Part shown: one piece after another, positions 25,682 to 34,518 of the stretch | Numbering within the stretch: the stretch's first letter is position 1 | Layout of the letters: each line of letters opens with the position of its first letter | Notes under the pieces: generated by a model | Seen by the model: the letters and a program-made list of their open reading frames with translations, nothing else | What the model was told of the DNA's origin: nothing | The model's database searches: none | Assembly: GCA_019635755.1 (NCBI GenBank) | Contig: JAHBYW010000005.1 | Span: 62,001-126,000, forward strand | Source: Rhizobiaceae bacterium | Lineage (GTDB): Bacteria > Pseudomonadota > Alphaproteobacteria > Rhizobiales > Rhizobiaceae | Reading direction: 5' to 3' | Length of the DNA stretch: 64,000 nt | Position numbers and translations under genes: made by a program

Positions 25682-27475
25682 CTACTCGGCCGGCTTCGGC
25701 TTGCGCTTGAACAGCCCGATGAGATTGTCCCAGAGCTCGATCCTGGCGCCCTGGCGCTTCATGATCACGCCCTGCTGGATGATCGAGAGCAGATTGTTCC
25801 AGGCCCAGTAGATGACGAGGCCCGCCGGGAACGATGCCAGCATGAAGGTGAAGATCACCGGCATCCAGTTGAAGATCATCGCCTGCGTCGGGTCCGGCGG
25901 CGTCGGGTTCATGCGCATCTGCAGGAACATGGTCACGCCCATGACCAGCGGCCACACGCCGATCAGCAGGAAGTGCGGCACGTCGTAGGGTAGCAGGCCG
26001 AACAGGTTGAACAGCGATGTCGGGTCGGGCGCGGCGAGGTCCTGGATCCAGCCGAAGAAAGGCGCATGGCGCATTTCGATGGTGACGTAGAGCACCTTGT
26101 AGAGCGCGAAGAACACGGGGATCTGGATCAGGATCGGCCAGCAGCCCGCCAGCGGATTGATCTTCTCCGTCTTGTAGAGCTCCATCATCGCCTGCTGCTG
26201 CTTCATGCGGTCGTCCGCGTACTTCTCGCGGATCTCCAGCATGGCCGGCTGCACCTTCTTCATGTTCGCCATCGACTTGTACGACTTGTTGGCGAGCGGG
26301 AAGAAGAAGGCCTTGACGATGACGGTGGTCGCCAGGATGGCCAGGCCGAAATTGCCGAGCATCTTGTAGAGCGTGTCGATCAGCCAGAACATCGGCTTGG
26401 TGATGAAATAGAACCAGCCCCAGTCGATCAGCAGCTCGAACTGGCGGATGTTGCGGTCGACCTCGTAGGCGTCGACCTTGGCGACTTCCTTGGCGCCGGC
26501 GAACACCAGCGTCTCGAACGTCACCGGTTGCGCCGTGCCGACCTCGACCGGGTCGGTCAGGAAGTCCGCCTGGTAGCGTTCGCCCGACGTGTCCTTGAAA
26601 TAGGCGTAGCGCGGTTGGAACGGCGCCGACATCTTCGGCGCCATCGTCACGGCCCAGTACTTGTCGGTGATGCCCAGCCAGCCGTCCGAGGACTTGCCCG
26701 GCGTGACCTTCCCCTCTTCCTCGACGTCGGAATAGTCGACCTCGGTCAGGCCTTCCTCGCCGGTTACGCCGATGAGCCCTTCGTGCAGGACGTAGATCGA
26801 CGGTGTGCTTGGCTTCTCCAGCCGCGTTACGCGGCCGTAGCTCGCCAGCTGCACCGGCGCGCCGCTGGCGTTCGAGACCACGTCGGAGACCGTGAACATG
26901 TAGTCGTCGTCGACCGCGATGATGCGCTTGAACGTCAGTCCCTTGTCGTTGGTGAAGGTGAGCGTCACCGGTGTCGAGGGCGTCAGCGCCGTGCCGCTTT
27001 CGACGGTCCACCGGGTGTCCGGCCCGGGCACTTCGCCGGTGGCGTCGGTCTTGATGTAGCCGATCTCGGTGTAGAAGCCGTTCGGGAGCGCGCGCGGATT
27101 GAGCAGCTCGATGATCGGCGAGTCGTTCTCGACGGTCAGGTGGTAGTCCTTCAGGCGCAGATCGTCGAGGCGGGCGCCGGTCAGGTTGATCGAGCCCGTG
27201 AGGCTCGGCGTGTCGATGTTCACACGCTGGTCGGTGGCGAGCGCGGCCTCGCGGTTCGCGGCCGGTGCGCCGTCGGAGCCGGGCACGCCGCCCGGAATGT
27301 CGGGATAGGGCGCAGACGGATCGGGCGCCGGCGCTGCCGGGTTGGTTTCCACCTCCTCCAGCTTTGCCTTCTCGCGCTCCGCCTCGATGCGCGGGTTGAC
27401 GTAGAACACCTGCCACAGCGTCAGGATCGCCACCGAAAGAGCGATGGTGATGAAGAAGTTGCGGTTATTTTCCAT
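25682..27475 (-). CDS. yidC: Membrane protein insertase YidC
   Basis: 597 residues. First helix about 7-25, a large periplasmic domain (about 60-350), then the conserved five-helix core with [40 protein letters not shown] and the C-terminal [16 protein letters not shown]. The insertase places proteins in the inner membrane with or without SecYEG. Its ATG overlaps the rnpA 3' end by 11 bases, so rpmH-rnpA-yidC is one operon. No yidD ORF is seen between rnpA and yidC. Confidence 0.97.
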   Translation of the reverse strand: MENNRNFFITIALSVAILTLWQVFYVNPRIEAEREKAKLEEVETNPAAPAPDPSAPYPDIPGGVPGSDGAPAANREAALATDQRVNIDTPSLTGSINLTGARLDDLRLKDYHLTVENDSPIIELLNPRALPNGFYTEIGYIKTDATGEVPGPDTRWTVESGTALTPSTPVTLTFTNDKGLTFKRIIAVDDDYMFTVSDVVSNASGAPVQLASYGRVTRLEKPSTPSIYVLHEGLIGVTGEEGLTEVDYSDVEEEGKVTPGKSSDGWLGITDKYWAVTMAPKMSAPFQPRYAYFKDTSGERYQADFLTDPVEVGTAQPVTFETLVFAGAKEVAKVDAYEVDRNIRQFELLIDWGWFYFITKPMFWLIDTLYKMLGNFGLAILATTVIVKAFFFPLANKSYKSMANMKKVQPAMLEIREKYADDRMKQQQAMMELYKTEKINPLAGCWPILIQIPVFFALYKVLYVTIEMRHAPFFGWIQDLAAPDPTSLFNLFGLLPYDVPHFLLIGVWPLVMGVTMFLQMRMNPTPPDPTQAMIFNWMPVIFTFMLASFPAGLVIYWAWNNLLSIIQQGVIMKRQGARIELWDNLIGLFKRKPKPAE

Positions 27476-27821
27476 CGTTGCTTCCGCGAAACCTGCGTGA
27501 GAGTTCAGCCTTCACCTGGCCGAACGGTGCCGTGAGAACCTCGGCGCGAGCGACGATCACATAGTCATTGCCCGGCTGCATGTCACCTGCGGCATGGGTT
27601 CGTACCGCCTCGCGCAGGCGCCGGCGGATGCGGTTGCGCTCGACTGCGCCGCCCGTCTTCTTGGTGACCGTCAGGCCGAGACGAGGCTCCCCGGCGTCAC
27701 CGCGCGCCAGGACCTCGATGAGAAACAGCCGGCCGCGCCGCTTCTCGCCGCGCCGGACAGCCAGGAACTCCGCCCTTTTCCGAAGGGGACGGTACCTGCC
27801 CTTGCGGCCGGTTTCCGTCAC
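27465..27821 (-). CDS. rnpA: Ribonuclease P protein component
   Basis: About 118 residues. The RNR motif is [18 protein letters not shown], with the N-terminal [17 protein letters not shown] typical of rhizobial RnpA. It binds RNase P RNA and helps process tRNA 5' ends. I chose the GTG at 27821 ([19 protein letters not shown]), 13 bases after the rpmH stop, over a much longer open frame that would run through rpmH. Start uncertainty of some residues remains. Confidence 0.9.
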   Translation of the reverse strand: MTETGRKGRYRPLRKRAEFLAVRRGEKRRGRLFLIEVLARGDAGEPRLGLTVTKKTGGAVERNRIRRRLREAVRTHAAGDMQPGNDYVIVARAEVLTAPFGQVKAELSRRFRGSNDGK

Positions 27822-27834
27822 GAAACCGGTCCGG

Positions 27835-27969
27835 TCAGGCCGAAAGGCGCTTGCGGCCCCGGTTGCGGCGTGCGGCCACGACCCCGCGGCCGCCCTTGGT
27901 GGCCATGCGGGCACGGAAACCGTGCCGGCGCTTGCGGACAAGCTTGGAAGGTTGATAGGTGCGCTTCAT
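27835..27969 (-). CDS. rpmH: 50S ribosomal protein L34
   Basis: 44 residues: [20 protein letters not shown] at the start, then [20 protein letters not shown], ending RLSA. It is the complete, highly conserved L34 protein. It is the first gene of the rpmH-rnpA-yidC operon, about 110 bases downstream of a strong promoter. The ATG is at 27969. Confidence 0.97.
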   Translation of the reverse strand: MKRTYQPSKLVRKRRHGFRARMATKGGRGVVAARRNRGRKRLSA

Positions 27970-28086
27970 TTATTTGATACCGCGGCGTGCGGCCCTTCTT
28001 GGTTCTGTCGTCATGACAGGAGCAGTGTCCGGGCGGGGTGGCGCAATGAAAATTGCGCCGGAACCATGGGCCCGAACGTGAGCGGG

Positions 28087-28115
28087 CTTATAGAAAGGCC
28101 GCTTTTCGGTGTCAA
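28087..28115 (-). promoter_or_regulatory. Sigma-70-type promoter of rpmH-rnpA-yidC
   Basis: On the minus strand TTGACA (28115 to 28110), a 17-base spacer, and TATAAG (28092 to 28087): close to the consensus. Transcription should begin near 28080, giving a leader of about 110 bases. The leader holds an 8-bp hairpin ggcgcaat / attgcgcc with a four-base loop (28040-28059). Confidence 0.8.
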
Positions 28116-28151
28116 TCGGATCGGAACGGGCTGAACGGGCGACGTCTCGCC

Positions 28152-28895
28152 ATGGAACCATCGCAGCAGGAACCGGCGGGCGGGCGCGGCCGGGGTCGTT
28201 TCGTCCCCGCCGCGGTGATCGTGTTCGGGCTGCTGACAGCGCTTGCGCTGGGCTGGCAGCGGTACCTCACCCTTGCCTGGCTGGGCGAGAGCCGCGACGC
28301 GCTCCGCGTCATGGTCGATGCCAACCTCGGCCTTGCCCTCGTCGTGTTCCTTCTCTTCCACGTGACTGCGACCGCCTTCGCCTTCCCCGCCGCCGCGATG
28401 CTGACCGTGTTTGCCGGCTTCCTGTTCGGCTGGAAGCTCGGCATGACGGTTATCATGGCCGGGTCCATCGCCGGCGCGACGATCCTGTTCCTGTCCGCGC
28501 GCGCGGCCTCGGGCGGCTACCTGCGGCGGAAGGTCGCCGCGATTGCGCCCCGCTTCGAGGCGGGATTCGAGCGCGACAGCTTCTTCTACCTGCTGGTTCT
28601 GAGGCTGGCGCCCTTCATCCCCTTCTTCATGGTCACGATCCTCCCGGCGCTGTTCAACGTCCGGCTGAAGACGTTCCTGGCTGCAACTGCGTTGGGCATC
28701 GTGCCGGGCGCCTTTCCCTATTCGCGGCTGGGCGAGGGTGCCGACAGCGTGCTGGTCGCGGCGCGGGCCGCCGGCCGGGAAGCGACGCTTTCGGACCTGG
28801 TGACCACCGAAATCAGGGTCGCATTCGCGGCGCTTGCCCTTGTGACGCTGATCGCCACTGTCGTAAGACGGGTCTGGCTGCGCGACGCGCCCTGA
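28152..28895 (+). CDS. TVP38/TMEM64-family (DedA-like, VTT) membrane protein
   Basis: 247 residues with five or six membrane helices. The VTT-domain signature is FPAAAMLTVFAGFLFGWKLG, then GATILFLSARAASGGYLRRK and FFYLLVLRLAPFIPFFMVTI. The family is linked to lipid scrambling and membrane homeostasis. The ATG at 28152 is preferred to upstream starts, which add a basic tail. The gene is followed after 66 bases by an FAD oxidoreductase; TVP38 genes are often fused or adjacent to such mercuric-reductase-like proteins. Confidence 0.88.
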   Translation: MEPSQQEPAGGRGRGRFVPAAVIVFGLLTALALGWQRYLTLAWLGESRDALRVMVDANLGLALVVFLLFHVTATAFAFPAAAMLTVFAGFLFGWKLGMTVIMAGSIAGATILFLSARAASGGYLRRKVAAIAPRFEAGFERDSFFYLLVLRLAPFIPFFMVTILPALFNVRLKTFLAATALGIVPGAFPYSRLGEGADSVLVAARAAGREATLSDLVTTEIRVAFAALALVTLIATVVRRVWLRDAP

Positions 28896-28961
28896 TTTGG
28901 CCACCCTGAGCGAGAAGGCATCGCGGCGCCGGATACGGGCGACGACCGGGACAGGAGCGGA

Positions 28962-30386
28962 ATGGTCGAAAGGCTGAAGCACGATCTTTGCATTGTCGGC
29001 GCGGGCTCGGGCGGGCTTGCGCTGGCGGTCGCCGTCGCGGCGACCGGGCTTCCCGTCGTTCTCGTGGAGAAGAACAGGATCGGCGGCGACCTGTGGACCG
29101 GGTCGGTCCCGTCGAAAGCCTTCCTCGCAGCCGCGGGCCACGCCGACGCAATCCGCCGCGGACCCGCCTTCGGGATCGACACGGAATCCGCCGAGATCGA
29201 CTTCAAGAAGGTCCGCCAGCACGTTGCTGGCGTGGTGACCTCGCTGGCGTCGAACTACACGCCGGAGCGCCTGGCGGCGCTCGGCGTCCGTCTGGTCATG
29301 GCCGAGGGCCGCTTCGTCGATGGCCGCACGCTGGTCGCCGGCGATATCGAGATCCGCGCCCGCCGCTTCGTCATTGCCACCGGTGCCTCGCCTTTCGTGC
29401 CGCAGGCGCCGGGCCTCGACGACGTCGAGTTCTTCACCCCGGACAACATCCTGGAGCATCCTCGCAAGCCGGGGCACCTGGTCGTCATCGGCGGCGGCGC
29501 GAGCGGGCTCGAGCTGGCGCAGGCGCACCGCAGGCTGGGTTCCGAGGTGACCGTCATCGAGGCCTATTCGGCGCTCGGCAAGGAAGATCCCGAGATGGCG
29601 GCGGTGGTCATCAAGGCGCTGCGCGAGGAAGGGATCGTCGTCCTGGAGAACGCCAAGATCCAGGGCGTCGAGAAGCGGTCGCGCGGCGGCGTGCGCATCC
29701 ACCTCGCCGCCGGCGCCGGCCAGCGCACCGTGGACGGCAGCCACATCCTCGTCGCCGCGGGGCGACGCCCCAATGTCGAGGGCCTCGGGCTGGACAAGGC
29801 CAAGGTCGCGCACGACCGCAAGGGCATCAAGGTCTCGGCCGGGCTGCGCACCACCAACAGGCGCATCTACGCCGCGGGCGACGTCACCGGCGCACGCCAT
29901 CACGGGCATCTGGCGTCCTATCATGCGGCGCTGCTGCTGCGGCCGCTGCTGTTCCGCCTGCCGGCGCGCGAGGACCGCGCCAGGGTGCCCTACGTGATCT
30001 TCACCGATCCGGAACTCGCCCATGTCGGCATGTCCGAGGACGAGGCCGAGGCGCGTCACGGACGCATCCACGTCTACCGGTGGCCTTATGCGGAGAACGA
30101 GCGCGCCCATGCCGAGCGCGTGACCGAGGGCCACATCAAGATCATGACAACGCGCGACGGCACGGTCATCGGCGCCTCCATCGCCGGCGCCAGCGCCAGC
30201 GAGATGATCAGCCTGTGGGCGCTGGCGATCGGGAAGGAATTGAAGCTGGCGGACGTTTCCGCCTTTATGCCCGCCTATCCCACCTACAGCGAGATCGGCA
30301 AGCGCGCCATCCAGGCGCGCACCGCCAATCTTGCACGGCGGCCCGACGTGCGGGCGCTGGCGAGCGTCCTGCGATGGTTCGGCTAG
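28962..30386 (+). CDS. FAD-dependent pyridine nucleotide oxidoreductase lacking redox cysteines
   Basis: 474 residues with the full dihydrolipoamide dehydrogenase/mercuric reductase fold: FAD site IVGAGSGGLALAVAVA (11-26), NAD(P) site VVIGGGASGLELAQ, second FAD site RRIYAAGDVTGARHH, and a dimerisation domain. The redox motif normally reads GGDCLWTGCVPSK in this subgroup. Here residues 41-52 are GGDLWTGSVPSK: the first Cys codon is deleted and the second is Ser. The usual catalytic His of the C-terminal HPxPTxSE motif is also absent (MPAYPTYSE). So it cannot run disulfide chemistry; direct NAD(P)H-to-quinone transfer is one option. Confidence 0.88.
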   Translation: MVERLKHDLCIVGAGSGGLALAVAVAATGLPVVLVEKNRIGGDLWTGSVPSKAFLAAAGHADAIRRGPAFGIDTESAEIDFKKVRQHVAGVVTSLASNYTPERLAALGVRLVMAEGRFVDGRTLVAGDIEIRARRFVIATGASPFVPQAPGLDDVEFFTPDNILEHPRKPGHLVVIGGGASGLELAQAHRRLGSEVTVIEAYSALGKEDPEMAAVVIKALREEGIVVLENAKIQGVEKRSRGGVRIHLAAGAGQRTVDGSHILVAAGRRPNVEGLGLDKAKVAHDRKGIKVSAGLRTTNRRIYAAGDVTGARHHGHLASYHAALLLRPLLFRLPAREDRARVPYVIFTDPELAHVGMSEDEAEARHGRIHVYRWPYAENERAHAERVTEGHIKIMTTRDGTVIGASIAGASASEMISLWALAIGKELKLADVSAFMPAYPTYSEIGKRAIQARTANLARRPDVRALASVLRWFG

Positions 30387-30405
30387 GCGGGGCGCCGGAG
30401 CGGCC

Positions 30406-31893
30406 ATGAACGAGCCGGGAGACGCGCGCGCCGAGACGACAGCCCGGCTCCGATCGGTGCCGCTGTCGCGCGGGCTGTCGACCAAGCTGCTGCTGCTCAC
30501 CATCCTGTTCGTGATGCTGGCGGAAGTGCTGATCTTCCTGCCCTCGATTGCCAATTTCCGCCTGACCTGGCTGGAGGAGCGGCTGAACACGGCGGCCGCG
30601 GTCGGCATCGTCCTCCTGCAGAGCGACCCGCTCAGCCTGTCGCGCGAGGCGCAGGACGATGTGCTGAAGGCGATCGGCGCCAAGGCGATCGCCATCCGCG
30701 ACGACAACGGGGTGTCGCAGCTTCTCGTCGTGGCGGAGATGCCCCCGGCCGTCGACGAGCACATCGATCTGGCCGAGACGGACATGGGAGAGGCGCTCTC
30801 CGGCGCCATCGACACGCTGCTTTTCGGCGGCGACCGCATGCTGCGCGTGTTCGGCCCCGTCGGCGACAGCGACAAGGACTTCGAACTCGTGCTCCCTGAC
30901 CAGCGCCTGCGCGGCGCGATGCTGGTCTATTCGCGCAACGTCGCGCTGCTGTCGCTGCTGATTTCGCTGATCACCGCCGCGCTGGTCTTCTGGACGATCG
31001 ATCGCATCATGATCCGACCCGTGCGCGCCATGACCCGCTCGATGCTCGACTTCGCCGAGGCGCCGGGCGATCCGTCGCGGATCGTCGTGCCCGAACGGCG
31101 GGGCGACGAGATCGGCGTCGCCGAGCGCGAACTCGCGGCCATGCAGTCGAGGCTGCAGCGCGTTCTGGGCGAGCAGAAGCATCTCGCCGACCTCGGGCTC
31201 GCGGTGTCGAAGATCAACCACGACATGCGCAACATCCTCGCCTCGGCCCAGCTCCTCTCGGATCGCCTGCGCGCGATCAAGGACCCGGCGGTGCAGGCCT
31301 TCGCGCCCAAGCTGCTGCGCGCGCTCGACCGCGCCGTGTCCTATTCGGAGAACGTGCTGGCCTACGGGCGGGCGCAGGAGCCGGCGCCGCTCCGGCGTCG
31401 CGTCAGGCTGCGGGCACTGGTGGACGAGGTCTTCGGGCTGCTCGGCATCGACACCGATTCCGGCGTCGATTTCCAGAACGACGTGGCGGCCGAGTTCGAG
31501 GTCGACGCCGATTCCGACCAGCTCTTCCGCGTGCTGACCAACCTAGCCCGCAATGCCGTCCAGGCGATGACGGCCGACAAGGGGATCGCGGTTGTCCACC
31601 GGCTCGCGGTCTCGGCCGAGCGGAGCGGCACTGTCGCCCGCATCCTCGTCACCGACACCGGGCCTGGGCTGCCGCAGAAGGCCCGCGAGAACCTGTTCGC
31701 GGCGTTCCGTGGGTCGGCCCGCAGCGGCGGCACGGGCCTCGGCCTGGCCATCGCGCAGGAGCTCGTGCGCGCTCATGGCGGCACGCTGGAACTGGTGGAG
31801 AGCCGCGGCGGGCGCACGGTCTTCGCGATCACGATCCCGGATCAGCCGGTGAGCCTCGAGCAGGCCCGCTCGGCGCTGCGCCGCCCGGCCTGA
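30406..31893 (+). CDS. Orphan sensor histidine kinase
   Basis: 495 residues. Two helices (about 28-50 and 182-204) flank a periplasmic sensor domain of 130 residues; a HAMP-like linker follows. The H-box is unusual, VSKINHDMRNILASAQLLSD, as in a rhizobial group of HAMP kinases. N-box NLARNAVQAM, G1 VTDTGPGLPQ and G2 [10 protein letters not shown] are intact. It lies 19 bases after the FAD oxidoreductase, so TVP38-oxidoreductase-kinase may be one operon. No response regulator is adjacent. The ATG at 30406 has a GGAG upstream. Confidence 0.9.
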   Translation: MNEPGDARAETTARLRSVPLSRGLSTKLLLLTILFVMLAEVLIFLPSIANFRLTWLEERLNTAAAVGIVLLQSDPLSLSREAQDDVLKAIGAKAIAIRDDNGVSQLLVVAEMPPAVDEHIDLAETDMGEALSGAIDTLLFGGDRMLRVFGPVGDSDKDFELVLPDQRLRGAMLVYSRNVALLSLLISLITAALVFWTIDRIMIRPVRAMTRSMLDFAEAPGDPSRIVVPERRGDEIGVAERELAAMQSRLQRVLGEQKHLADLGLAVSKINHDMRNILASAQLLSDRLRAIKDPAVQAFAPKLLRALDRAVSYSENVLAYGRAQEPAPLRRRVRLRALVDEVFGLLGIDTDSGVDFQNDVAAEFEVDADSDQLFRVLTNLARNAVQAMTADKGIAVVHRLAVSAERSGTVARILVTDTGPGLPQKARENLFAAFRGSARSGGTGLGLAIAQELVRAHGGTLELVESRGGRTVFAITIPDQPVSLEQARSALRRPA

Positions 31894-32044
31894 GCGGCGT
31901 GGCTGGGCCGGGGCCACGGGTCCGGCCTGAGGTTCGCCGCCAAACTGCGCCGAACCGCTTGCATTTCGGGACGCCAGTCGCTAGGTAGCGCCAATTCCGG
32001 GGCCGGACCGTCGGTTCCGGCTCTGGCCGCCGTGTCGGCCATGC

Positions 32045-32121
32045 GCGCCCGTAGCTCAGCTGGATAGAGCACCAGACTACGAATCTGGGGGTCAGGAGTT
32101 CGAATCTCTTCGGGCGCGCCA
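32045..32121 (+). tRNA. tRNA-Arg (anticodon ACG)
   Basis: A 77-base cloverleaf: acceptor GCGCCCG / CGGGCGC, D arm GCTC-AGCTGGATA-GAGC, anticodon arm CCAGA-CTACGAA-TCTGG with ACG at the centre, variable loop, T arm with GTTCGAATC, and an encoded CCA. ACG (inosine at position 34) reads CGU, CGC and CGA. Its 3' end abuts a lower-GC accessory region, a common integration site. Confidence 0.97.
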
Positions 32122-32141
32122 ATTTTTTCAGAGACTTAGAT

Positions 32142-32948
32142 ATGGTGCGTGAGCGAGGGCGACAAGCCAGGGGCACACCGGGGGCACATGAGTTTCGATA
32201 CTCTGACGCGCAGAGGGCCGCAATTGCTGAACTTTGCAATGTCTCGCCGGGCTGGATAGCCTCGCTTGAGGCGGCTTCTGTCGACAGCGGGATCAACAGC
32301 GAGACACTTTTCACGTCCCCTGTGGATGGAGCGATAAGGTATCTTGAAGAATTAGCCACACGATTCCTTCAACCTTTGCGTGCTCGGACCAAACCGCTTT
32401 CGCCACAAGCTCAGGCACTTCACATCAGAAAGATAGCTGCCACCGCCGGCGATCTGCTTGCATTGCTCTACGATGAGGCTTCAATCGGCACGCCTGCCGA
32501 CGTGCTCGTCGACTATCGAGCGCAAGCAGGAGGTCTGGCGGAGGCAAGCCTACTATCGAGTTTGCTATTGGTTCGCGACGTTGCGAATAGGAGGCTTCAA
32601 GAGCCAACGCGGGCGGGCGAAGAGCTGGATCACAGCCTTCGGCGAAAGACTACCTACGTCCGCTTTAGGCTAAGCGCCAACATCATCCACGCCTACGAAA
32701 TGGTATGTGGTCTGCCGGCGACTGAATGGCTCGACCCGACTCCAGACGGGGTCAAGGCAAGTCCAGCGATGCAGTTTCTCATGACGGCGCTGAACCCGAT
32801 TCTTGAGGCAGCCAATTTGGATCCAATTAAGGTGGATACCGCTATAGACGTAGTATCAGATTTCAACGATGCCCGGAAAAACGGGCTCCCGGTTTGGTCC
32901 GAACGCTTTCACCACAGGGGAAGCGGACGCCGCAGAAACGAGGTGTAG
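32142..32948 (+). CDS. Accessory protein of unknown function
   Basis: 268 residues, mostly alpha-helical by eye, with no signal peptide or membrane helix and no family recognised. Segments such as QALHIRKIAATAGDLLALLY and SANIIHAYEMVCGLPATEWL suggest a globular cytoplasmic protein. GC content and codon use are lower and more varied (ttt, cgt, ata) than in neighbours, indicating acquired DNA. The frame starts 20 bases after the tRNA, and its first codons overlap the GGGCACA repeats, so the true start may be different. Confidence 0.55.
   Translation: MVRERGRQARGTPGAHEFRYSDAQRAAIAELCNVSPGWIASLEAASVDSGINSETLFTSPVDGAIRYLEELATRFLQPLRARTKPLSPQAQALHIRKIAATAGDLLALLYDEASIGTPADVLVDYRAQAGGLAEASLLSSLLLVRDVANRRLQEPTRAGEELDHSLRRKTTYVRFRLSANIIHAYEMVCGLPATEWLDPTPDGVKASPAMQFLMTALNPILEAANLDPIKVDTAIDVVSDFNDARKNGLPVWSERFHHRGSGRRRNEV
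32171..32188 (+). repeat. Short direct repeats beside the tRNA (possible integrase arm sites)
   Basis: GGGCACA occurs at 32171-32177 and 32182-32188, 11 bases apart (one helical turn), about 50 bases after the tRNA 3' end. Arm-type sites of tyrosine integrases often look like this beside a tRNA attachment site. No second copy of the tRNA 3' end was found in the window to mark the other border. Confidence 0.3.
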
Positions 32949-33013
32949 GTTTCACCTAAACTTCTGCACGCCGTTGCGCTCTGCTGCGTCGACTTCAAGG
33001 AGGTTGGAAGCAG

Positions 33014-33211
33014 ATGCGTATCCAAGTCTTGAGCATCCGGCAGGTCGTTGAACGAACCGGACTCTCTCGCCGTTCTCTCTACACTCGCATGTCAGAGGGA
33101 CTTTTTCCGAAGCCCATTCGACTGACTACTCGCCGAGTGGGGTGGCCAGAGTCGGACATCGACGCTTGGCTTGAAAGGCTTGTGGCCGAGCGTGACGATG
33201 GCGTCCTATGA
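33014..33211 (+). CDS. AlpA-family helix-turn-helix regulator
   Basis: 65 residues. The AlpA/MerR-like DNA-binding helix pair is LSIRQVVERTGLSRRSLYTR, followed by the signature GLFPKPIRLTTRRVGWPESD and IDAWLERLVAERD. AlpA-type proteins act as excisionase-like activators in prophages and integrative elements. Its presence next to a tRNA supports an element here, although the partner integrase is missing. The next ORF starts 14 bases inside its 3' end. Confidence 0.88.
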   Translation: MRIQVLSIRQVVERTGLSRRSLYTRMSEGLFPKPIRLTTRRVGWPESDIDAWLERLVAERDDGVL

Positions 33212-33485
33212 AAGCGATCCCGTGAAGACAAAACGGCGTCGCGACCAGGCAATAGATTTTGTGAGACGCAACTCAGTAAATGTCTTCAATAATGGCGTAT
33301 CCGCCTACGAGATAGGTAACGCTGCCTTGCACGGTGAGAAATCGCGACCGAATTGGACAAAGGGCGCAACAGCGGCCCTGGGCCTGCGCATCGCCCTCCA
33401 ACTTCATCAAGCCGGATTGATCGCTCACACCCGTGAAAACCGTTTCGTTGCTACTCCGCAACGTTCGTCAGGACATACGGAGTAG
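33198..33485 (+). CDS. Small accessory protein of unknown function
   Basis: 95 residues from the ATG at 33198 (MASYESDPVKTKRRRDQAID). A basic N-terminus precedes SVNVFNNGVSAYEIGNAALH and LGLRIALQLHQAGLIAHTRE, which looks like a small winged-helix. It overlaps the AlpA gene by 14 bases, so both are probably translated together. I recognise no family; a DNA-binding role is inference from size, charge and context. Confidence 0.5.
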   Translation: MASYESDPVKTKRRRDQAIDFVRRNSVNVFNNGVSAYEIGNAALHGEKSRPNWTKGATAALGLRIALQLHQAGLIAHTRENRFVATPQRSSGHTE

Positions 33486-33918
33486 TTGGGACTTAGCGGA
33501 TAGCCAGCCCACTCTTGGGCCGAACCTAGGGAACATGACTTAGGGGATTGCCGGAGGGCACCGGCTTGCGAAGGGAGGCCTTGGTTACTTACCGCCCTTC
33601 CTCGCTTGTACTGCATGAATCCCTTGAGTTGGAGTTCATGTTGGACCCCAAGCGGGAGACTGTTTGGGAAGGCTTTCCATAGTCGGCGGTAGTGGCTCTG
33701 GAAAGTTGCCGCCAAAGAAGACGCAGTCAGGCCTGACAGTATGACCCCAGGCCGCCCCACCCTTTGCCAAAAGCTCAACGGTCGGAAGCTGCGACTGCCG
33801 CCTTGCCTTGTGACCGCCGGCTCCGCCGAGCATCTGCAAACGCACTTCGCCCTGCCTAGGGCGAAGCATGCCGAGCTCTTGCCTCACCTTCGAGCATGGC
33901 CATCCTATTAGTACGGCA
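33486..33918. other. Gene-free stretch inside the accessory patch
   Basis: 433 bases of lower GC. Open frames on the minus strand (33425-33778, 33636-33887) have no start sites, family pattern or consistent codon use that I trust. They might be relics of element genes. No repeat, tRNA or terminator was seen. Confidence 0.5.
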
Positions 33919-34167
33919 TCAGCGGCGTCGCGAGACCACGCTCACTTGCTCAAGCGCATCGTGAGGATCGAAACCGATCACGTCCGCGATATCAAGAAAC
34001 TCCACGACATCGACGCGGCGATCGCCGTTCTCGATGTTGGCGACAAATGATTGGTAGCGGCCCAGAGCCTTGGCGACGTCAGCTTGTGTGAGGCCGGCCT
34101 GCTTCCGCTTCTCCGTCAGCAACTCTGCCAGTCGCCGGTGGCGATCTGAGTGCAGGGATTTGGCCAT
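33919..34167 (-). CDS. XRE-family helix-turn-helix regulator
   Basis: 82 residues with one Cro/C1-type domain: RLAELLTEKRKQAGLTQADV, AKALGRYQSFVANIENGDRR and VDVVEFLDIADVIGFDPHDA. This is the standard five-helix XRE fold and little else. Such stand-alone regulators are typical of prophages, integrative elements and toxin-antitoxin pairs. It could control the divergent genes at 34519, but the intervening small ORF complicates that. Confidence 0.87.
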   Translation of the reverse strand: MAKSLHSDRHRRLAELLTEKRKQAGLTQADVAKALGRYQSFVANIENGDRRVDVVEFLDIADVIGFDPHDALEQVSVVSRRR

Positions 34168-34200
34168 TCGCTCGTCGAGCAGTTCCGCGTCGACGTTGCG

Positions 34201-34422
34201 CTAATCCGAAATTTGGATTATCCAAAAAGTGGATATCTCTGGTGCGGGAAGGGTGCTGATCACGCGCCCTTGTGAGAGAGCGACTTTGGAACCGATTGTG
34301 AAGGTCGCGATGATAGTTTCCGCCACCATCCTCGCCGCGACGTGTTTGTCGATATACTTCGGCCCGTACCAGACCTGCCTTCGCAAGTCCGCCGGTATCG
34401 GGAACGAAGCCATATACTGCAC
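34201..34422 (-). CDS. Possible small protein upstream of the XRE gene
   Basis: Up to 73 residues (second Met at residue 4). The N-terminal half (FPIPADLRRQVWYGPKYIDK) is plausible protein; the end (WIIQISD) is less so. It lies 33 bases upstream of the XRE gene on the same strand. The whole ORF also serves as the likely promoter region, so it may be spurious. I recognise no family. Confidence 0.3.
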   Translation of the reverse strand: MQYMASFPIPADLRRQVWYGPKYIDKHVAARMVAETIIATFTIGSKVALSQGRVISTLPAPEISTFWIIQISD

Positions 34423-34518
34423 CGGCCGTGGGGGAAATTAGGTGATCGACAATTGCCGCCGAGAACGGCTGCAGTTGATGGAATGCGATCCGTACTGGGC
34501 CGTCGAAAGACATCAGCG

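Noticed and set aside
28011-30875. A 954-residue minus-strand open frame
   Set aside because: It runs antisense to the TVP38, FAD-oxidoreductase and kinase genes, is very rich in Arg, Gly and Ala, and has no domain.
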